Source of the DNA: Nitrososphaerota archaeon
GTDB taxonomy: Archaea; Thermoproteota; Nitrososphaeria; Nitrososphaerales; JAGGXQ01
Assembly (NCBI GenBank): GCA_021162925.1
Contig: JAGGXQ010000037.1
Span: 1 to 5,320 of the forward strand
Direction: 5' to 3'
Length of the DNA: 5,320 nt
Position numbers and translations under genes: made by a program. Of the stretch, positions 1-4,908 are shown in pieces; position 1 is the stretch's first letter; every line of letters begins with the position of its first letter. The notes below the pieces were generated by a model. That model searched no databases and was not told where the DNA came from. It was given only the letters and a program-made list of their open reading frames with translations.

Positions 1-234
1 CCGAAGCTCGGGGTATTCGCCGAGCTGGAGGCCGAGGCGCTCGTGAAGGGCATGCTAGGGGAAGAAGCGGGCCTAGGTGAAGAGGCTTCGTATGTGGTCC
101 CGACCGGGGATGCCGGCATGCTGGTCCACATCGATCTGGGGAATGGAAAGGTGTGGTTTGAAGGGCCAAAGAAGAGCATTCTCGATGGGCTAAAGGAAAG
201 TTGCACCATGCCATCGGCTAGAGATCGGCAATAA
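1..234 (+). CDS. 3' end of an unidentified gene (5'-truncated by the window edge)
   Basis: The frame starting at base 1 is open to a TAA at 232-234, giving 77 C-terminal residues. A GTG at 43 could be read as a start, but the frame is open upstream of it and no promoter or ribosome site is visible there, so I treat the gene as running in from outside the window. The visible part begins PKLGVFAELEAEALVKG and then has two predicted strands, around VHIDLGNGKVWFEGP, followed by SILDGL. The pattern of strand, G-K-V-W-x-x-GP, then I-x-DG weakly recalls the end of DapF/PhzF-fold enzymes (diaminopimelate epimerase: ...VYxTGPAExVFEG). The diagnostic Cys-Gly-Thr-Gly motif of that fold is not in the visible part, so this stays a guess. 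The last 13 residues, ending SARDRQ, look like an unstructured tail. The next gene has its own promoter, so this is probably the end of a transcription unit. Confidence 0.6.
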   Translation, partial: PKLGVFAELEAEALVKGMLGEEAGLGEEASYVVPTGDAGMLVHIDLGNGKVWFEGPKKSILDGLKESCTMPSARDRQ

Positions 235-243
235 AAGTTATAA
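232..243 (+). promoter_or_regulatory. TATA box (archaeal box A) for the V4R gene
   Basis: The stretch taaaagttataa is A/T-rich in an otherwise G/C-rich sequence. Its centre lies about 33 bases upstream of the ATG at 271. With the usual archaeal spacing of about 25-27 bases from TATA centre to transcription start, the mRNA would begin near 264, leaving a leader of only a few bases. No Shine-Dalgarno sequence precedes the ATG (ccgagaaaaatg), which agrees with leaderless or near-leaderless translation. The box overlaps the stop codon of the preceding gene. Confidence 0.55.
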
Positions 244-270
244 GCACAGCAACCTAAGATCCCGAGAAAA

Positions 271-1047
271 ATGTTGCCTTGGGAATTCCAAAGGATATAC
301 GTGCAGCCAGGCCGTAAGATATACGGCCTGCTCATAATACACGACCCCAGCTACAAGATAGGGGAAGAGCTTACGGATATCTTATACGGCTCTGGCGCAT
401 TTCTCGTCTCGATCCTTTCGACGAGCAGGGAAGAAGGGGAGGAGGATCTGGTTACGATCGATTTGACCGACTCGACCGCAAGTCTGAAAGAGTTAAAGGA
501 AGAGATAGGGAGGATCAAGGGCGTCAGAAGGGTAGAGGAGTTGGAGCCGGTAGAAGAGGGGTTGCTCGTCGACTATATGCACCACCCCCTTACGCTTCTA
601 GGAGGGAGGGCCTTGCTTTTGAGGGAACCGGCGCTCTCCAAGATCGTGAACGACGGATACAGACGCTTTGGGGAGCCGTTCTCGATCTGGCTTTACTACA
701 CAGGGAAGGATGCCGGAAGGGCCTTCTACGAATCTCACGTATCGATCTTGAGGAAGTTCGATTTCGATAAAGAGAAGGTGCTCAAGCTCAGCAGGTACAT
801 GTTCCAGCTCATAGGGTTCGGCTTGCTCGAGCACGTGAAGGTCGGCGGGGAGGAGGCTCTGGTCAGGGTGAGGGACTCGATAGAGGTCGAGGTGAACTCG
901 GGCTCGGGGCGATCCTGCCAGTTCGTAAGGGGGATGCTAGAGGGCTGGTTCTCCGGGTTCTTCGGAAAGGACGCCGAATGTATGGAGACGAAGTGCGAGA
1001 ACAGGGGAGACGAGTACTGCGAATTCGAGATCAGGGTCAGATCTTAA
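271..1047 (+). CDS. V4R (4-vinyl reductase-type) domain protein with ACT-like N-terminal half
   Basis: This 258-residue protein is soluble, with no signal peptide or membrane segment. Residues about 17-93 (from IYGLLIIHDPSYKIGEELTD to GVRRVEELEP) have the beta-alpha-beta-beta-alpha-beta order and wording of an ACT-like regulatory domain. Residues about 105-255 match the V4R family, a small-molecule-binding fold shared by bacteriochlorophyll-synthesis protein BchJ, XylR/DmpR-type sensor domains and TRAPP subunits. The C-terminal signature is visible: GRSCQF at 213-218, then E239, C242, G246, C250 and F252 (E-x2-C-x3-G-x3-C-x-F). C237 is a further cysteine, so the group C216/C237/C242/C250 could bind a metal or form disulfides. 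There is no helix-turn-helix, so direct DNA binding is not evident. I infer a ligand or redox sensor or an adaptor; the ligand is unknown. Its end overlaps the facing phosphoesterase gene by 11 bases. Confidence 0.82.
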   Translation: MLPWEFQRIYVQPGRKIYGLLIIHDPSYKIGEELTDILYGSGAFLVSILSTSREEGEEDLVTIDLTDSTASLKELKEEIGRIKGVRRVEELEPVEEGLLVDYMHHPLTLLGGRALLLREPALSKIVNDGYRRFGEPFSIWLYYTGKDAGRAFYESHVSILRKFDFDKEKVLKLSRYMFQLIGFGLLEHVKVGGEEALVRVRDSIEVEVNSGSGRSCQFVRGMLEGWFSGFFGKDAECMETKCENRGDEYCEFEIRVRS

Positions 1048-1393
1048 AGAAGAGCCACCCTATCCTGCTCTTTACCAGCACATACCTACCCTTTAGCCTG
1101 TTTCCTTCGAACTTTAGCTTCAGCTTGCCTTCTTCGACCTCGATCGGTTCATAGCAGCCCTTATCCCATATCCTCACCGAGCCCTTCCCATACCCCTCGG
1201 TTATCTCCCCTTCGAAGTTCAGGTAATCGAGCTGGTGATCTGGCTGTGGTATGAGCAGCCTCTTCACCCCCTTCTCCATCGGGGGCTCCTTCCTCATCGC
1301 CCACGACTTCAAGACTCCACCGAGCTCGAGCCTCAGGTCGTAGTGGAGCCCCGCCCTCTTCGCGTGGTGCTCGTGGACGACGAACCTAGGCAT
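1037..1393 (-). CDS. Stand-alone LigD-type DNA 3'-phosphoesterase (PE domain)
   Basis: This 118-residue protein is essentially only the phosphoesterase domain that forms the N-terminus of bacterial NHEJ ligase LigD. The family is Mn-dependent and trims 3'-phosphates and terminal ribonucleotides from DNA ends, healing breaks before ligation or synthesis. Visible signatures are HEHHAKRAGLHYDLRLE (residues 7-23) with the catalytic-type H9, H17, D19 and R21; DHQLDY with H53 and Y57; and FEGEITEGYGKGSVRIWD (60-77). These match the His/His/Asp/Arg and His/Tyr sets described for Pseudomonas LigD, with the two-residue longer AGLH loop seen in one branch of the family. All expected catalytic residues are present. 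Free-standing PE enzymes are known from archaea, including Korarchaeum and Methanosarcina. The ATG at 1393 lies inside the last codons of rpl35ae (overlap ATGCCTAG), so translation is probably coupled. No ligase or primase-polymerase partner is in the window. Confidence 0.93.
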   Translation of the reverse strand: MPRFVVHEHHAKRAGLHYDLRLELGGVLKSWAMRKEPPMEKGVKRLLIPQPDHQLDYLNFEGEITEGYGKGSVRIWDKGCYEPIEVEEGKLKLKFEGNRLKGRYVLVKSRIGWLFFKI

Positions 1394-1646
1394 CGGCTAT
1401 CTCAACCACGCCCCCTATGGCCTGACCGGGTAGGTTGGGCTCGAACCTGACCCTGACTACGCCGTTCAGCCCGTGATGCCTTATGATCACGCCCTTGTAC
1501 TCGTTCCCGTATCTATCCTTGAAGCTCACCCTCCTGCCCACTAGCGCCATCACGTCCCTCCCCTTGATCCCTACGACCCTCACCAAAGCTTGCCTCGGGT
1601 TCTGGCTCTTAGGGCCCCTCCTGAAACCCACGATCAAGCCCTTCAT
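1386..1646 (-). CDS. rpl35ae: 50S ribosomal protein L35Ae
   Basis: This 86-residue protein is a component of the large ribosomal subunit found in archaea and eukaryotes but not bacteria. It starts MKGLIVGFRRGPKSQNPRQ and contains the family hallmarks: GRRVSFKDRYGNEYKG (strand-turn-strand), an HHGLNGVVRVRF segment and LPGQAIGGVVEI near the C-terminus. The small, basic beta-barrel is full length. I choose ATG 1646 because the family normally begins at this MKG and the promoter places the transcript start near 1651. An in-frame TTG at 1652 would add only two residues and sit at or before the transcript start. An upstream ATG (1665-1663) is out of frame. The gene leads a two-gene operon with the 3'-phosphoesterase, overlapping it by 8 bases, so a constitutive ribosomal promoter may drive a repair enzyme. 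Confidence 0.96.
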   Translation of the reverse strand: MKGLIVGFRRGPKSQNPRQALVRVVGIKGRDVMALVGRRVSFKDRYGNEYKGVIIRHHGLNGVVRVRFEPNLPGQAIGGVVEIADA

Positions 1647-1671
1647 ACCCAATCCCGAAGGGCATGGGTTT

Positions 1672-1682
1672 GATAAATTTTT
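1672..1682 (-). promoter_or_regulatory. TATA box for the rpl35ae-phosphoesterase operon
   Basis: Read on the minus strand, the stretch is aaaaatttatc, the most A/T-rich run in the divergent intergenic region. Its centre (about 1677) is about 31 bases upstream of the ATG at 1646, placing the transcript start near 1651 and giving a leader of only about five bases. This spacing supports ATG 1646 rather than TTG 1652 as the start. Confidence 0.6.
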
Positions 1683-1734
1683 AAGGATGGCATGACGAAT
1701 TGAACCATCGAAAGGGCCAATCTTCTCCTCAAGG

Positions 1735-1742
1735 TTTAAATA
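1735..1742 (+). promoter_or_regulatory. TATA box for the exported-protein operon
   Basis: The sequence tttaaata has its centre near 1738.5. Adding 25-27 bases puts the transcript start at about 1764, two bases before the TTG at 1766, so the mRNA would be essentially leaderless. This is the main argument for the TTG start. The box is about 60 bases from the opposing rpl35ae box, so the two promoters are back to back without obvious room for large operators. Confidence 0.55.
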
Positions 1743-1765
1743 GGACCACCTCCCAATAAATTGAG

Positions 1766-2770
1766 TTGAATTTGGAGGGGAGGAGGGATGCGTTCGGATT
1801 AGTAGTACTGATTTTAATCGGATTGGCCTCCTTCCCCCTAGTCTACGCCGCCCAGGTATCCATGAGCATAAGCACGGATAAACCGACCTACCTCCCGTCG
1901 GAGCTCGTGACCATATCTGGAAAGGTCGAGGAGGGCGGCGTAGCCAAGGCCAATGCCCTGGTTTCGATAGAGGTCAGGGATCGGAGCAACGCCTTGCTTT
2001 ATTCGGATGTGGTTTACACGGATGAAAACGGGACCTACACTTCGAGCTTCAAGCTGCCCTCCGATGCACATGGGAACTACACGGCTTACGGCATGGTCGA
2101 GGGGCTGGAGAACCCCGTCGAGACCACCTTCCGGGTCGGGGACTTCGTCCCCCCAACCCTGACCATATCGACGCCCGTCAACGGCAGCGTGACGAACGAA
2201 TCCACCGTCCTGGTCAGCGGGCTCGTGAGCGATAACGTAGGGGTCAAGAGCGTGCTCGTGAACGGCCTGACGGCCACGATCTCCGAGGGCATGTTCTACC
2301 TGAACGTGAGCCTCAAGGAAGGGTGGAACACGCTCAAGGTTTCGGCCTACGATCTATCCGACAACCTGAACGAGAAGCAGCTCATGGTCAAGTACGTACC
2401 CCCGGCCGTGGTGGTGAAGAACGTGAGTATAAGCAGGGAGGAGACCAAGCTGATCGACCCCGTAACCGGGGAGGAGAAGACCGAGTTCAAGGCCGGGGAG
2501 GGTAACATCCTCCACGTGGTTCTGACGAATCCATCTTACGAGAGGAGCGTGGTCCTCTCGGTCGTGATAACCCATGAGGCCGAGATAATACCGCCATCCG
2601 CCCAGTTCAAGCTCACCATTCCATCCAACTCGACCGTAGAGGTCGAGCTCGAGTTCGCTACGATGGAGCCCGGGACCTACGACATAGGGATATCCGTGCT
2701 CACCGATTACGTGAGGCTTAATGGCACCCTTATAGACGTGATGCCGACGAGCATAGAGGTGGTGGAATGA
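1766..2770 (+). CDS. Exported multi-domain beta-sandwich protein (MG2-like, Ig-like, CARDB-like)
   Basis: The product is 334 residues. A signal peptide spans about 1-29: Arg pair at 6-7, hydrophobic core from F10 to L26, then VYAAQ with likely cleavage after Ala28 or Ala29. Residues about 31-124 resemble a macroglobulin MG2-type domain (ISTDKPTYLPSELVTISGKV ... DENGTYTSSFKLP ... GNYTAYG). Residues about 129-210 are an Ig-like repeat of the type found in adhesins and carbohydrate enzymes (PPTLTISTPVNGSVTNEST ... SDNVGVKSVLVNG ... EGWNTLKVSAYD). Residues about 215-334 resemble a CARDB/NEW3-type domain (NILHVVLTNPSYERSVVLSV ... SNSTVEVELEF ... PGTYDI). There is no cysteine, catalytic motif, C-terminal hydrophobic anchor or sorting signal. 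N-X-S/T sequons occur at N88, N104, N139, N144, N180, N219, N288 and N319. I infer a glycosylated structural or adhesive surface protein. The TTG start is chosen from the upstream TATA box and because it gives a proper signal peptide. Its stop overlaps the next start (ATGA), so the two products are probably made together. Confidence 0.85.
   Translation: MNLEGRRDAFGLVVLILIGLASFPLVYAAQVSMSISTDKPTYLPSELVTISGKVEEGGVAKANALVSIEVRDRSNALLYSDVVYTDENGTYTSSFKLPSDAHGNYTAYGMVEGLENPVETTFRVGDFVPPTLTISTPVNGSVTNESTVLVSGLVSDNVGVKSVLVNGLTATISEGMFYLNVSLKEGWNTLKVSAYDLSDNLNEKQLMVKYVPPAVVVKNVSISREETKLIDPVTGEEKTEFKAGEGNILHVVLTNPSYERSVVLSVVITHEAEIIPPSAQFKLTIPSNSTVEVELEFATMEPGTYDIGISVLTDYVRLNGTLIDVMPTSIEVVE
2757..2766 (+). 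promoter_or_regulatory. Shine-Dalgarno-like site for the 713-residue exported protein
   Basis: The stretch gaggtggtgg lies immediately before the ATG at 2767, inside the last codons of the upstream gene. It can pair with the anti-Shine-Dalgarno CCUCC core through gaggtgg, about five bases from the start. With the ATGA overlap it supports coupled, internal translation of the second gene, in contrast to the leaderless first gene. Confidence 0.45.
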
Positions 2771-4908
2771 AGAAGGCCAAGGGGCTAGGGGGTTATGTAA
2801 AGGCCTTGGCGGGGCTCGCATTCCTCCTCTTCCTCCTCCTCTTCCCCACGGCCCCTAGGGCCTTCGCCATAACCATCAGCATACAGAACCTGGCTTCTAG
2901 CTACACCCAAGGCGATACCGCAACCTTCTACGTGAACGTGAACATAGAGAACGCGGAGAGGCTGCCGATAAGCGAGATTTCCGTCGTCTTCACCGGGACG
3001 GCTACCGGGAATAGCTATACGATAAGCTGGAGCCCCGACTGCTCTTCGGTAACCGGGCCCAGCGGCACGACCGTAACGAAGGTCCAGCCCGCCTACCTGA
3101 GCACCTACAGCAACTGGGGGCAGATATACGCATACGGCCTCTACGCAAACACCTACGTGATGCTCAACCACCAGTACTATGCCACAGGGTTCTTCGGGAG
3201 CCTCACCCTGAGGTATAGGGTCGTTCTGCCCACTAGCTCGCTGGCGGTGGATTCGTATAACGTCGTAGCCTACCTCTACACCGGTAGCTTTTACGCCCAG
3301 TACGATAACACGAGCAACTACTCCTACCTGTCCAAAGCCTTCTCTTCATCGACCTACAGCACGATAATATCCCCGATCCCGATCACCCCAAGCGTAGTCA
3401 AGACCGTAGGGGAGCTGTTGAAAGAGAACCCGGAGGATGCAGCCAAGGATCTAGAATCTATGACGACAAAGAGCGCTGCAAGTAAGCTCATCGACATGAT
3501 CCTGACCAACCTAACCCACACGGTCGAAACGGTGGAGCACATGAACGCATCTAGGGCCGCCGACGTAATAACCGAATCCCTCAAGAAGAACCTAGATGCC
3601 ACCGTCGACTTGATGAGGGATCTGGCGACCGAGAACCCAGACCACACGCTCGACATCCTGAACAACACGTCCGTCGACGACAGGGTTACGATCCTTTCCA
3701 ACTTCGACGTCGACCAGCTATCGAGTTTAGGGTTCGATAACGTATTAGACCTGATACCCGAAAACTTCAACCCAGACCTGGCATCCGGCTTCACACCGCC
3801 GAGCCCTGCGACCTTTAGCGAGATTTTGGAGAGGACCCCCACCAGAGAGCATGTGAGGTTCGATGCGATGGCCGATAGGTTCGTCAGGATGTTCGGCTCC
3901 CCCTACCCAGTTACGAAGGTAGACGCCAGATGGAAGACGAACCTGGTCGGGGCTACCGCTACGCTCGAGGATACCGGCATAAGTAACCTTCCATCCCTCC
4001 CGAAGGGGAGGAAGCTGCATTCGGCGTTCAAGATAAACACGACGGCTAACGAGGAGCTACTTGACAACATGCTGATCTACTTCAAGGTCGAGAAGAGCTG
4101 GATGAAGAGCAACGGGGTCCATCCTTGGGGCGTCACGCTCTACAGGTTCGATGAGGAGCTGGGGAGCTGGGTCTCGTTATCGACGAAGAGGATAAGCAGC
4201 GACGATCAGTACGTTTACTACGTGGCCACCTCCCCGAAGCTGTCCGTCTATGCGGTTACCGGGGCGTCCGAGCCGGAGACCCTTAACGTGGACATAGGGA
4301 ACCTGACCTATCCCGAGAGCGTCCCGGCCGGGGAGGTCGCAAACGTATCCGTCCTGGTCAGGAACCTGGTCAATGAAACCAACTCGGTGACCGTGACCCT
4401 ATGGGTCAACGACACGCTGGAGAGCTCGCAGCTGGTCTCCCTTGCCCCGCTCGAAAACAGGACGGTCAGCTTCTCCTTGACCAGGTTCGAGTCAGGGAAC
4501 TACAGCATCAGGATAGGGAAGAACGTCGCAACCCTCGAAGTGACCGAGCCGATCATGTTGGCCCACCTGGCCCCGACCACCATGCTCAGCAACGGGACGG
4601 TGACCAGCGAGTTCCTTCCGGGCGAAACCGTGAGGGTCAGGGTTACCCTGACCAACCTGAAGAACGAGACCCAGGACGTCGTCGTGAGGGCCGTGCTCAA
4701 GGCTGGCGATGGAACCCTCGCCCCGATATCCGAGGAGGCGGTCACCCTTTCGCCTCTAGAGGCGAAGACGCTCGACATGTACCTATCCCTACCGAGCGAG
4801 GCGAGCGGGACCTGGAGCCTCAAGGTCTTCTCGCTGACCAAGTACGTATCGGAGGGAGGTATCGCATCCGCCAAGCCCGTTGCCCTCGAGCTTACGGTCA
4901 ACGGCTGA
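2767..4908 (+). CDS. Large exported protein: beta domain, MgtE_N-like helical repeats, PGF-pre-PGF domain, CARDB-like domains
   Basis: The product is 713 residues. A signal peptide covers 1-34: lysines at 2, 3, 5 and 12, core L14-F26, and cleavage probably after AFA (32-34). Residues 35-205 are a Tyr/Ser/Thr-rich beta domain starting ITISIQNL that I do not recognise; it has the only cysteine (C92). Residues about 213-355 are alpha-helical, with units such as NPEDAAKDLESM, NASRAADVITES and NPDHTLDILNN resembling the MgtE N-terminal superhelix. Residues about 378-500 match the PGF-pre-PGF domain of archaeal surface proteins: MLIYFKVEKSWMKSNGV, VTLYRFDEELGSWVSL, YVYYVATSPKLSVYAVTG. Residues 505-593 are a CARDB-type domain (VPAGEVANVSVLVRN ... 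FESGNYSIRI), and 597-713 are probably a second. Fifteen N-X-S/T sequons cluster from 181 onward. There is no PGF-CTERM motif or membrane anchor; the chain ends VALELTVNG. I infer a glycosylated cell-surface or secreted structural or binding protein, partner of the preceding product. Confidence 0.85.
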   Translation: MKKAKGLGGYVKALAGLAFLLFLLLFPTAPRAFAITISIQNLASSYTQGDTATFYVNVNIENAERLPISEISVVFTGTATGNSYTISWSPDCSSVTGPSGTTVTKVQPAYLSTYSNWGQIYAYGLYANTYVMLNHQYYATGFFGSLTLRYRVVLPTSSLAVDSYNVVAYLYTGSFYAQYDNTSNYSYLSKAFSSSTYSTIISPIPITPSVVKTVGELLKENPEDAAKDLESMTTKSAASKLIDMILTNLTHTVETVEHMNASRAADVITESLKKNLDATVDLMRDLATENPDHTLDILNNTSVDDRVTILSNFDVDQLSSLGFDNVLDLIPENFNPDLASGFTPPSPATFSEILERTPTREHVRFDAMADRFVRMFGSPYPVTKVDARWKTNLVGATATLEDTGISNLPSLPKGRKLHSAFKINTTANEELLDNMLIYFKVEKSWMKSNGVHPWGVTLYRFDEELGSWVSLSTKRISSDDQYVYYVATSPKLSVYAVTGASEPETLNVDIGNLTYPESVPAGEVANVSVLVRNLVNETNSVTVTLWVNDTLESSQLVSLAPLENRTVSFSLTRFESGNYSIRIGKNVATLEVTEPIMLAHLAPTTMLSNGTVTSEFLPGETVRVRVTLTNLKNETQDVVVRAVLKAGDGTLAPISEEAVTLSPLEAKTLDMYLSLPSEASGTWSLKVFSLTKYVSEGGIASAKPVALELTVNG

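Noticed and set aside
1394..1420. Independent Shine-Dalgarno site for the 3'-phosphoesterase
   Set aside because: Only weak purine stretches (ggttgag and a distant ggggg) precede the start; coupling through the overlapping stop/start explains initiation better.
1663..1665. Minus-strand ATG upstream of rpl35ae as an alternative start
   Set aside because: It is out of frame with rpl35ae (offset 19 bases) and would lie upstream of the predicted transcript start.
1778..1800. Twin-arginine (Tat) signal in the first exported protein
   Set aside because: An Arg pair is present (residues 6-7), but the following D-A-F does not fit the S/T-R-R-x-F-L-K pattern and the hydrophobic core looks Sec-type.
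2354..2821. 155-residue minus-strand open frame opposite the first exported gene
   Set aside because: It is rich in His, Gly, Pro and Arg with no recognisable domain, and lies wholly antisense to a well-supported coding region with signal peptide and Ig-like domains.
2820..2846. CTC/TTC-rich run that looks like a microsatellite or slippage tract
   Set aside because: It encodes the leucine/phenylalanine core of the signal peptide, and the units are irregular; codon choice explains it without a repeat-based switch, although it could be an indel-prone site.
3354..3842. 162-residue minus-strand open frame opposite the large exported gene
   Set aside because: It is a Ser/Val/Leu-rich antisense shadow of the helical repeat segment; no promoter, ribosome site or family match is visible.
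4840..4908. C-terminal anchor or sorting signal (PGF-CTERM, LPXTG or transmembrane helix) on the large exported protein
   Set aside because: The last residues (ASAKPVALELTVNG) form an ordinary beta strand with no hydrophobic helix or basic tail.
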